Assembly: GCA_017559045.1 (NCBI GenBank)
Contig: JAFYTB010000069.1
Span: forward strand, 1-5,588
DNA length: 5,588 bases
From: Eggerthellaceae bacterium
Lineage (GTDB): Bacteria > Actinomycetota > Coriobacteriia > Coriobacteriales > Eggerthellaceae
Reading direction: 5' to 3'
Below the pieces are notes generated by a model. It did no database searches, was not told the DNA's origin, and saw nothing but the letters and a program-made list of their open reading frames with translations. The position numbers were made by a program, and so were the translations under genes. Shown piece after piece: positions 1 to 5,564 of the stretch; the stretch's first letter is position 1; each line of letters begins with the position of its first letter.

Positions 1-447
1 CTTCGATCCCTCGCTACCTGCAGCAGGAATGGTAAGCACGACGGCGATAGGCAGAGTCACGGGATTCGGGCGCTTCGTCTCGAACAGCTCCCACACATCC
101 TCGTCAATGCATGCGCCATTGGCGATCGCCTTCGCGGAGTCAATCACCGAGCCGCCGCCGACAGCGAGTATCCAGTCGACACCCTCGGCCTTCGCCAGAG
201 CGACGCCCTCGCGTACCAGCTCAATCTCCGGATTCGGACGAACGCCGCCAAGCTCAACGCAACTCACGCCCGCCTGCTCAAGGGATGCGCGAATACGCGC
301 GAGCAGACCGCTGCGCTCGGCACTCTGACCGCCATAGTGCATCAGCACGCGCTTCACACCAGCCTCAGCCAGCTTCTCTCCCACGCGTTCTTCAACACCA
401 CGGCCAAAGACGAAACGCGTCGGCGACATAAATTCAAAGTTCTCCAT
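1..447 (-). CDS. Iron-containing alcohol dehydrogenase, YqhD/butanol dehydrogenase-like (N-terminal 149 aa, truncated by window edge)
   Basis: This open frame starts at ATG 447 and runs off the left end of the window without a stop. It shows the N-terminal NAD(P)-binding half of a group III (Fe-dependent) alcohol dehydrogenase. Visible landmarks are PTRFVFGRG near residue 9, YGG at 38-40, an NPE segment near 72, the dinucleotide-binding AVGGGSVIDSAKA around 95-107 with GGGS at 97-100, and LTIPAAGSE at 138-146. This pattern matches the BdhA/BdhB/YqhD branch, cytoplasmic enzymes that reduce aldehydes to alcohols with NADH or NADPH. The metal-binding Asp and His residues lie in the missing C-terminal half, so the metal and cofactor cannot be judged. 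The start is supported by a GAGGAG ribosome site at 456-461, 8 nt upstream. A second in-frame ATG at codon 7 lacks such spacing. It lies 94 bp downstream of ddl, and a stable hairpin sits in the gap. The family call is firm; the exact substrate is not known. Confidence 0.9.
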   Translation of the reverse strand, partial: MENFEFMSPTRFVFGRGVEERVGEKLAEAGVKRVLMHYGGQSAERSGLLARIRASLEQAGVSCVELGGVRPNPEIELVREGVALAKAEGVDWILAVGGGSVIDSAKAIANGACIDEDVWELFETKRPNPVTLPIAVVLTIPAAGSEGSK

Positions 448-479
448 CAGGCGATCTCCTCAAATCGGATGCGATACTT

Positions 480-513
480 CAAAGGCCGCAAGCGTAATCG
501 CCTGCGGCCTTTG
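480..513 (-). terminator. Hairpin between ddl and the alcohol dehydrogenase gene (terminator or leader stem)
   Basis: Positions 480-490 and 503-513 form a perfect 11-bp stem (core AAAGGCCGCA with TGCGGCCTTT) around a 12-nt loop. It begins 28 nt past the ddl stop codon. The Us of its 3' arm are inside the stem, and the sequence after it on the minus strand (GAAGTATCGC) is not U-rich, so it is a weak intrinsic terminator at best. It sits 32 nt before the dehydrogenase start, so it may instead be an attenuator or a stabilising 5' stem of that mRNA. Confidence 0.55.
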
Positions 514-523
514 GAACTAGTTC

Positions 524-529
524 ATTCTA
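524..529 (-). promoter_or_regulatory. Weak -10-like box (TAGAAT) ahead of the alcohol dehydrogenase gene
   Basis: TAGAAT on the minus strand differs from TATAAT at one base, but no good -35 hexamer is visible 16-18 bp upstream. If used, transcription would start near 517 and the 480-513 hairpin would lie at the very 5' end of the transcript. This could easily be a chance match. Confidence 0.2.
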
Positions 530-541
530 CAAACCCACTGC

Positions 542-1483
542 TTACAGACCGAGTGCGTTCTTCACCATGGTCTTGCAGAGCTCGTTGTAGGAAATACCCA
601 CTGCACGTGCTGCGTCGGGAAGCAGAGACGTCGGGGTCATGCCAGGCAGCGTGTTGGTCTCAAGCACCCAGAAGTCACCGCTCTCCTCGACGATGAAGTC
701 AGTACGGGAAACGCCACGGCAGCCAAGAGCGTGGTGAGCGCGAATAGCCGTCTGCTGCATACGAGCTGCAAGCTCCTCTTCGAGCTCGGCGGGGCACACG
801 TGCTTCGAGCCACCCGGAGCGTACTTGGACTCATAGTCGTAGAAGGTGTTCTTCTGCGGAATGATCTCGATAACCGGGAAGGCCTGGACCTCGTCGTTAC
901 CAAAGATGGCGATGGTGAACTCACGACCAGCCACGAACTTCTCAACGACAACCGTGTCGTCATGCTCGAATGCGCTTGCAATGCCGGGTGCGATCTCCTC
1001 AGCGGTTTCGGCCATGTAGATGCCGATGGTGCTACCCTCGTTTGCTGCCTTGATAACCACGTGCTCGCCCATTGCAGCAACGATAGCCTCAACGTCAACC
1101 TCGTCGCCCTTGACCAGCGTGATGGAAGGAGGCGTGGGAACGCCTGCGGTGGTGTAGGTATCCTTTGCCTTGGACTTGTTCATGGCAAGTGCGCTGGCCA
1201 GAACGCCAGAACCCGTATAGGGCAGACCGATGAGCTCGAGGAAGCCCTGCAGAACGCCGTCCTCGCCATAACGACCATGCGTTACCAGGAAGGCAACGTC
1301 AAAACCGCCGTCAACCAAAGTCTTCAGATCGTCGGAAGAAGCAGGATCAAGCATGGTCACCTGGAAGCCCTCAGCCTCAAGTGCGCCGAAGACGCCCTTT
1401 CCAGAAGTCAGAGAAACCTCACGCTCGCCGCTTCGACCGCCGGCAAGCAGTGCAACACGATATTCACTCGGATTGAAATCCAT
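542..1483 (-). CDS. ddl: D-alanine--D-alanine ligase
   Basis: This 313-aa ATP-grasp enzyme joins two D-alanines with ATP hydrolysis in the cytoplasm, giving the dipeptide that MurF adds to UDP-MurNAc-tripeptide for peptidoglycan synthesis. The length is close to E. coli DdlB (306 aa). The N-terminal GGRSGEREVSL places the first-substrate glutamate at E20. HGRYGEDG is at 69-76, EGSTIG at 149-154, the omega-loop FYDYESKY at 214-221, and the metal/ATP residues R260, D262, E275 and N277 lie in SRTDF and ETNTLPGMT. The Tyr in the omega loop (Y221, equivalent to E. coli Y216) is the D-Ala-D-Ala type, so a VanA-like D-lactate ligase is unlikely. The start at 1483 has an AGGGGA ribosome site 7 nt upstream, inside a small hairpin loop. 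It lies 82 bp after the membrane-protein gene with its own TATAAT box in the gap. No catalytic residue appears to be missing. Confidence 0.97.
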   Translation of the reverse strand: MDFNPSEYRVALLAGGRSGEREVSLTSGKGVFGALEAEGFQVTMLDPASSDDLKTLVDGGFDVAFLVTHGRYGEDGVLQGFLELIGLPYTGSGVLASALAMNKSKAKDTYTTAGVPTPPSITLVKGDEVDVEAIVAAMGEHVVIKAANEGSTIGIYMAETAEEIAPGIASAFEHDDTVVVEKFVAGREFTIAIFGNDEVQAFPVIEIIPQKNTFYDYESKYAPGGSKHVCPAELEEELAARMQQTAIRAHHALGCRGVSRTDFIVEESGDFWVLETNTLPGMTPTSLLPDAARAVGISYNELCKTMVKNALGL

Positions 1484-1485
1484 CG

Positions 1486-1503
1486 GTACATCCCCTCATG
1501 TAC
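1486..1503 (-). promoter_or_regulatory. ddl ribosome binding site in the loop of a 6-bp hairpin
   Basis: On the minus strand GTACAT and ATGTAC form a perfect 6-bp inverted repeat separated by GAGGGG. That loop is the Shine-Dalgarno sequence of ddl, and the stem ends 2 nt before the start codon. The arrangement would hold the ribosome site in an exposed loop, or mask it if the stem pairs differently. The repeat is seen directly; any regulatory role is inference. Confidence 0.5.
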
Positions 1504-1504
1504 G

Positions 1505-1520
1505 AGCGCGCATGCGCGCT
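1505..1520. repeat. Perfect 16-bp palindrome in the ddl leader
   Basis: AGCGCGCATGCGCGCT equals its own reverse complement. The central 14 bp alternate strictly between purine and pyrimidine. It lies between the ddl -10 box and its ribosome site, about 13-28 nt into the predicted transcript. It can fold into a 6-bp stem with a CATG loop in RNA, or could be a dimeric protein-binding site in DNA. It is one base from the ribosome-site hairpin at 1486-1503. Confidence 0.6.
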
Positions 1521-1539
1521 GGGTTAAAACGCTGAGGTC

Positions 1540-1545
1540 ATTATA
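1540..1545 (-). promoter_or_regulatory. Predicted ddl promoter, -10 box TATAAT
   Basis: A consensus TATAAT lies in the gap between the membrane-protein gene and ddl, with a T6 run just upstream (1548-1553). No convincing -35 hexamer is seen 16-18 bp upstream. A start near 1533 would give a leader of about 50 nt that includes the palindrome and the ribosome-site hairpin. Confidence 0.5.
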
Positions 1546-1565
1546 CGAAAAAAGAGAGGGCTCGA

Positions 1566-2615
1566 TTACGCAATCCACTCCGGTGCGTAGCGACCAACCC
1601 AATGAGCCAGAGCTCGATCAGTGACCAACGTAGCGGCCGCAATCACCATGCAGCACACCACGTACAAAATCAGGCAGCAGAAGAATGCCAGCAGACCGAA
1701 GATCATAAAGGCAACGTCACCGAAGAACATGAACGGAAGAGCCGCGCCCATGCTGAGAACCGTGCCGACGCCGAGGATGACGGCCACCATGACGCACGAA
1801 ACGACAATCGGCACCAGCGAAGCCGCCAGGAAGGACATCGGATTGCGATTAACGGCTGCCCAGATTTCACCAAGTTTGAAGCCTTCGCCAAGACGCTGCT
1901 TAATGCCCACGCGAACGCAGCAGAGATACGCGAAGGCCATCAGACCGGCGCTCAGAGCCACGCCAGCAAGGCCACCGATAATGGGAATAAAGCCCAAAAC
2001 GCCAGCACACAGGGTTCCCACGATGGAGAACACAATCGTGATCAAGAACGAATAAAAGCCCATTTCGAAGTTTGCGCTGGTGAAAATGCGCTGAGGCATG
2101 ACGGTCTTGCCGCCAAAAGGAACCTCACGCGCCCAATTAAGAGCATAGCCAAGGGCGAAGAAGCTCAAGATCGGCACGCACTGGATGACTCCCAGCAGTG
2201 CCGTGCGCGAGAACCAACCGGGCGAATTCTTCACATCCTGCCAAGCGGCGGCGATGCAACCCTGCGCATAAACCGGCTCCTGGGGTGCGGTCTGCGACGC
2301 AGCGTAAGACGCAGGCTGAGGCTCGGGCTGCGGATCAGGCTGATACTCGTACTGCGGATTTGCGTCAAAGGGCTGCTGCGGCTGCGCATTGAAGACAGGC
2401 TCGCCCTCCACATCGGAAGACGGCTGCTGCGGCTGCGCGATAAGAACCAACGTCTCCTCCGACTCAGCAATCGGCTGCTGCGGCTCCATCGCAGGAGCAA
2501 CCTCCACAGGAGCGACCTCCTGCTCGTGCATCTGCTCTTGCAGAAGAGCAGCTCCGCATTCCGTGCAGAACTTCGCGTTGTCGGGAACAACAGAAGAACA
2601 AGACTGACACTGCAT
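1566..2615 (-). CDS. Zinc-ribbon, DUF4013-like multi-pass membrane protein of unknown function
   Basis: The 349-aa product has three parts. Residues 3-20 form a short zinc ribbon with CxxC pairs C3/C6 and C17/C20. Residues about 25-118 are a low-complexity Gln/Pro/Glu-rich linker with PQQP at 45-48, 62-65 and 79-82, spaced exactly 17 residues apart. Residues about 120-335 are a hydrophobic domain resembling DUF4013, opening with AWQDVKNSPGWF and followed by roughly five or six membrane segments near 138-157, 187-207, 209-234, 262-290, 293-312 and 313-332. Three Cys-Cys pairs (232-233, 313-314, 321-322) lie in or beside these segments. There is no signal peptide, so the ribbon and linker are probably cytoplasmic. 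The start has a near-perfect GAGGAGGT ribosome site (2621-2628). It lies between leuS and ddl but is separated from both by promoter-like sequence, so co-function is not implied. The DUF4013 assignment is from memory of the family's appearance; no molecular role is known to me. Confidence 0.88.
   Translation of the reverse strand: MQCQSCSSVVPDNAKFCTECGAALLQEQMHEQEVAPVEVAPAMEPQQPIAESEETLVLIAQPQQPSSDVEGEPVFNAQPQQPFDANPQYEYQPDPQPEPQPASYAASQTAPQEPVYAQGCIAAAWQDVKNSPGWFSRTALLGVIQCVPILSFFALGYALNWAREVPFGGKTVMPQRIFTSANFEMGFYSFLITIVFSIVGTLCAGVLGFIPIIGGLAGVALSAGLMAFAYLCCVRVGIKQRLGEGFKLGEIWAAVNRNPMSFLAASLVPIVVSCVMVAVILGVGTVLSMGAALPFMFFGDVAFMIFGLLAFFCCLILYVVCCMVIAAATLVTDRALAHWVGRYAPEWIA
2371..2487 (-). 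repeat. 51-bp-period tandem repeat in the zinc-ribbon protein gene
   Basis: The 15-base string GGCTGCTGCGGCTSC (plus strand, S = G or C) occurs at 2371, 2422 and 2473, exactly 51 bp apart. The first two copies match over 17 bases. Each encodes the PQQP motif of the linker, giving a 17-residue period. The spacing regions between copies have diverged, apart from a shared Glu and an AQ at the end of units one and two. Confidence 0.75.
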
Positions 2616-2669
2616 AGTTGACCTCCTCGGGTCGCATGCCGCTTAGGCGGCTATTCGTAGCTCCCCTCC

Positions 2670-2675
2670 ATTTTA
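2670..2675 (-). promoter_or_regulatory. Possible promoter of the zinc-ribbon protein gene (-10 TAAAAT)
   Basis: TAAAAT on the minus strand differs from consensus at one base and lies 55 bp ahead of the start codon. The best -35 candidate is CTGTCA, but its spacing of 15 bp is short. A promoter is expected here because a terminator follows leuS. A 5-bp hairpin (2638-2651, GCCGC/GCGGC with a 4-nt loop) would fall in the leader just ahead of the ribosome site. Confidence 0.3.
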
Positions 2676-2753
2676 CACGCTCGACCCCTCTGACAGAGAA
2701 ACGTAGCTAACGGGTCACACAGATAGCAAAGTGGGCGAGCATTGCGGAGCCGC

Positions 2754-2797
2754 ACAAAACAAGAAAGCGGGGCTGCGAACCAAATCGCAACCCCGCT
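2754..2797 (-). terminator. Intrinsic terminator of leuS
   Basis: On the minus strand AGCGGGG pairs with CCCCGCT (2791-2797 with 2766-2772). After one mismatch, an inner 5-bp stem TGCGA/TCGCA closes a 6-nt loop. The stem is followed by a U-rich tail, TTTCTTGTTTTG (2765-2754). It begins 34 nt past the leuS stop, and its orientation fits leuS only. Confidence 0.85.
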
Positions 2798-2831
2798 CAA
2801 TAGCGAAAATCAAATATCCGAAGTGTTGAAA

Positions 2832-5405
2832 CTACTTCGCGACGATGTTCACGAGACGGCCGGCAACGTAGACGACCTTCTTCACATCCTGACCCTCGAT
2901 GGCCTGAGCCACAGCAGCAAGACCAGCAGCCTTGATGTCATCCTCAGCAGCGTCGGCAGCCACGGTGATCTTGGCCTTCACCTTGCCGTTGACCTGAACA
3001 GCCAGCTCGATCTCGTCGGCCTTAGCCTGCTCGGGATCGAAGGCCGGCCATGCCTGCTGATGCACGGAACCCTCATGGCCAAGCACTGCCTGCCACAGCT
3101 CATCCGCGAAGTGCGGAGCGATGGGAGCCAGCAGCTTAACCAGAGTGTCGGCAACATCAGCGCAGATGGGGCCGCAGAACTCGCAGTTCTCGCGCTTCTC
3201 AGCGGGTGCCTTGCGCAGGAATGCGCCTGCAGCGTTGGAAAGCTCCATGATGGCAGCAAGAGCCGTGTTGAAGTTATTGCGCTCGATGTCGGCAGTCACC
3301 TTGCCAACAACGCGATGACGCTCGCGGTTCAGCAGCTTAGCAGCAGCCTGAATCTCTTCCTTGGAAGCGCCCGGCTCGAACAGCGTATCCTCGCCAGCAA
3401 CGCAAGCCAGATCATTCACCTGACGCCACACGCGATTCAGGAACTTGTACATACCAGCAAGGCCGTCCTCGTTCCACAGCTTCTCCTTGTCCGGAGGGCC
3501 CATGAACAGCATGGCGGTACGCACTGCGTCGGCGCCGTACTCAGCGATCATCTCCTCGGGAGAAACGACGTTGCCCTTGCTCTTGCTCATGACCTCGCCC
3601 TTGCTGTCGAGAACCATGCCCTGGCACAGCAGGTTGGTGAAGGGCTCGTCGAAGTCGAGCATACCGCAGTCACGCAGAACCTTCGTGAAGAAGCGGCTGT
3701 ACAGCAGGTGCAGAATAGCGTGCTCGATGCCGCCAATGTACTGATCGACGGGCATCCAGCGATTTGCCTTAGCGGGATCGAAGGGCGCCTGATCGTTGTG
3801 CGGATCGGTATAGCGCATGTAATACCAGCTGCTGCAGGTGAAGGTGTCCATGGTGTCAGTCTCACGACGAGCAGCCTTGCCGCACTTCGGGCAAGTGCAA
3901 GCAGCGAAGCCCTCATGCGTAGCAAGCGTCTCGCCAGCAGCCAGATCGATATCCTCGGGCAGACGAACCGGCAGGTCCTCCTCGGGAACCGGCACGACGC
4001 CGCACTCGGGGCAGTGAATTGCCGGGATGGGGTTGCCCCAATAACGCTGGCGGCTGATCAGCCAGTCGCGCAGACGGAACTCAACCTTACGATGACCGCG
4101 ACCAGCAGCCTCGAGGTCGGCGACGATAGCTGCCTCACCCTCGGAATGCTTGCCGCCCATAAGACCGGTGTACTTGCCGGACTGCACGAGGCGACCCTCG
4201 GCAACCATAGCCTCAGTCCAGTCGACGGAAACAACGACACGGCCCTGCTCATCCTTGAGCTGCTCGTACAGCGGATCGTCCTCGCCCATGATGATGGGGA
4301 CGATGGGCAGGTCGTACTTCTTGGCGAACTCGAAGTCACGCTGGTCGCCGCAGGGAACAGCCATGACTGCACCAGTGCCGTAGTCGGCGACGATGTAGTC
4401 GGCAACCCACACGGGCACCTTCTCGTTGTTGATGGGGTTCACCACGTAGCGACCCGTGAATGCGCCGTGCTTTTCCTTTGCACCCTGAGCGCGCTCAACG
4501 GCGGTGATCTTCTTTGCGTCCTCGATAACCTTGAGAACGTCGGCCTCGTACTCAGTGCCCTCAACCAGGCTGCGGAGAATGGTGCTCTCCGGAGCGAGCA
4601 GGAAGAAGCTGCAGCCGAACAGCGTATCGGCGCGCGTGGTAAAGACGGTCAGCAGATCGTCAGCAGTCGGCTCAGCCGGGACATTGCCCTCTGCGTCGCA
4701 CAGCGTAAAGGTGACTTCAGCACCCTCGGAACGGCCGATCCAGTTTGCCTGCTGCTGCTTCACGCGCTCGGGCCAACCCTCGAGCTTGTCGAGGTCGTCG
4801 AGGAGCTCCTGAGCGTAATCGGTAATCTTGAAGTACCACTGGGTGAGGTCGCGCTTCTCGACATCGCTGTGGCAACGCCAGCACTGGCCGTCGATAACCT
4901 GCTCGTTTGCCAGAACGGTTGCGCAGTCGGGGCACCAGTTAACGGGGCTGTTGCGACGCTCGACGAGGCCGCGCTCCCAGAACTTCAGGAAGATGTACTG
5001 GCCCCAGTGATAGTACTCGGGGTCGCAAGCGACAACCGTACGATCCCAGTCATAGCTGAAGCCCATGCGCTTGAAGCTGGCCTTCTGGGTCTCGATGTTC
5101 TCGTACGTCCACTTTGCGGGATGGCTATTGCGCTTAATAGCAGCGTTCTCGGCCGGCAGGCCAAATGCGTCCCAACCCATGGGGTGCAGAACGTCAAAGC
5201 CCTGCATACGATTGAAACGAGCAACGACGTCACCGTAGGTGTAGTTGCTTACATGGCCCATGTGGATGTCGCCCGACGGATACGGGAACATCTCGAGCAC
5301 GTACTTCTTCGGCTTGCTAGCATCCTCGCGGACGGAGTCAATTCCATCGGCAGCCCACTTCGCCTGCAGGCGAGGCTCGATGTCATGGGGGTTATATGCT
5401 TTCAT
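2832..5405 (-). CDS. leuS: Leucyl-tRNA synthetase
   Basis: This 857-aa cytoplasmic class I aminoacyl-tRNA synthetase charges tRNA-Leu with leucine using ATP. Positions count from the chosen Met. The HIGH motif is HMGH at 48-51. A zinc knuckle has CPDC (158-161) and CWRC (175-178). The editing domain carries TTRADTLFG at 256-264 and GTGAVMAVPCGDQRD around 343-357. A second CPEC/CPKC cysteine set is at 465-468 and 505-508. The catalytic loop is VMSKS at 605-609, a known variant of KMSKS. The C-terminal domain has VQVNGKVKAKITV near 803-815. Length is normal for bacterial LeuRS (about 800-880 aa). The start at 5405 gives the typical MKAYN opening and has a GAGGGAG ribosome site 5 nt away. The frame extends to an ATG at 5453, but that codon overlaps a TATAAT box, so the extension is probably untranslated leader. 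A terminator follows the gene. No T-box leader is present. Confidence 0.98.
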   Translation of the reverse strand: MKAYNPHDIEPRLQAKWAADGIDSVREDASKPKKYVLEMFPYPSGDIHMGHVSNYTYGDVVARFNRMQGFDVLHPMGWDAFGLPAENAAIKRNSHPAKWTYENIETQKASFKRMGFSYDWDRTVVACDPEYYHWGQYIFLKFWERGLVERRNSPVNWCPDCATVLANEQVIDGQCWRCHSDVEKRDLTQWYFKITDYAQELLDDLDKLEGWPERVKQQQANWIGRSEGAEVTFTLCDAEGNVPAEPTADDLLTVFTTRADTLFGCSFFLLAPESTILRSLVEGTEYEADVLKVIEDAKKITAVERAQGAKEKHGAFTGRYVVNPINNEKVPVWVADYIVADYGTGAVMAVPCGDQRDFEFAKKYDLPIVPIIMGEDDPLYEQLKDEQGRVVVSVDWTEAMVAEGRLVQSGKYTGLMGGKHSEGEAAIVADLEAAGRGHRKVEFRLRDWLISRQRYWGNPIPAIHCPECGVVPVPEEDLPVRLPEDIDLAAGETLATHEGFAACTCPKCGKAARRETDTMDTFTCSSWYYMRYTDPHNDQAPFDPAKANRWMPVDQYIGGIEHAILHLLYSRFFTKVLRDCGMLDFDEPFTNLLCQGMVLDSKGEVMSKSKGNVVSPEEMIAEYGADAVRTAMLFMGPPDKEKLWNEDGLAGMYKFLNRVWRQVNDLACVAGEDTLFEPGASKEEIQAAAKLLNRERHRVVGKVTADIERNNFNTALAAIMELSNAAGAFLRKAPAEKRENCEFCGPICADVADTLVKLLAPIAPHFADELWQAVLGHEGSVHQQAWPAFDPEQAKADEIELAVQVNGKVKAKITVAADAAEDDIKAAGLAAVAQAIEGQDVKKVVYVAGRLVNIVAK

Positions 5406-5410
5406 AATCG

Positions 5411-5417
5411 CTCCCTC
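5411..5417 (-). promoter_or_regulatory. leuS ribosome binding site (decides the start)
   Basis: GAGGGAG on the minus strand lies 5 nt ahead of ATG 5405. No comparable site precedes the alternative ATG at 5453, so this site supports the 857-aa product over an 873-aa one. Confidence 0.8.
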
Positions 5418-5451
5418 GGGCAGATAAATGCGTATTTTCACGTAACTTCGC

Positions 5452-5457
5452 ATTATA
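5452..5457 (-). promoter_or_regulatory. Predicted leuS promoter, -10 box TATAAT
   Basis: A consensus TATAAT lies 46 bp ahead of the leuS start. The hexamers 16-18 bp upstream do not resemble TTGACA, so the -35 is weak or absent. A start near 5445 would give a leader of about 40 nt, too short for a T-box riboswitch. Confidence 0.55.
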
Positions 5458-5509
5458 GCCCCACTTCACAAAGATATGCGATAGAAGGAGCCGAGGGTGT
5501 GCCGCTTCA

Positions 5510-5552
5510 GGGACGTGTGACGGATGAGGGACGGAGATGGGTGACGGGTGGG
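5510..5552 (+). other. G-rich low-complexity intergenic tract
   Basis: This stretch between the leuS promoter and the right-edge hairpin is rich in GGGAC, GTGACGG and GGG words. GTGACGG occurs at 5517 and 5541. G3 runs at 5528, 5539, 5546 and 5550 are separated by 8, 4 and 1 nt. No reading frame or promoter is evident in it. Confidence 0.4.
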
Positions 5553-5564
5553 CTCGTAGCTACT

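Noticed and set aside
542..1483. VanA-type D-Ala-D-Lac ligase
   Set aside because: The omega loop has the YDYESKY tyrosine pattern of D-Ala-D-Ala ligases, and no vanH- or vanX-like neighbour is present.
1464..1499. Eleven-codon upstream ORF overlapping the ddl start in another frame
   Set aside because: It has no ribosome site of its own and is a by-product of the ATGTAC repeat; there is no evidence that it is translated.
1546..1600. Terminator for the membrane-protein gene at the T6 run (1548-1553)
   Set aside because: No stable stem precedes the T-run; the best nearby is GATT/AATC with 4 bp. The run more likely belongs to the spacer upstream of the ddl -10 box.
731..1624. Long plus-strand open frame (297 codons) antisense to ddl
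   Set aside because: It overlaps ddl almost entirely, matches no family I recognise, and is explained by biased codon use in the true gene, whose motifs are canonical.
1602..2621. Long plus-strand open frame (339 codons) antisense to the membrane-protein gene
   Set aside because: Its His/Asn/Gln/Arg-rich composition is what the reverse complement of hydrophobic codons yields; the minus-strand gene has a strong ribosome site and recognisable domains.
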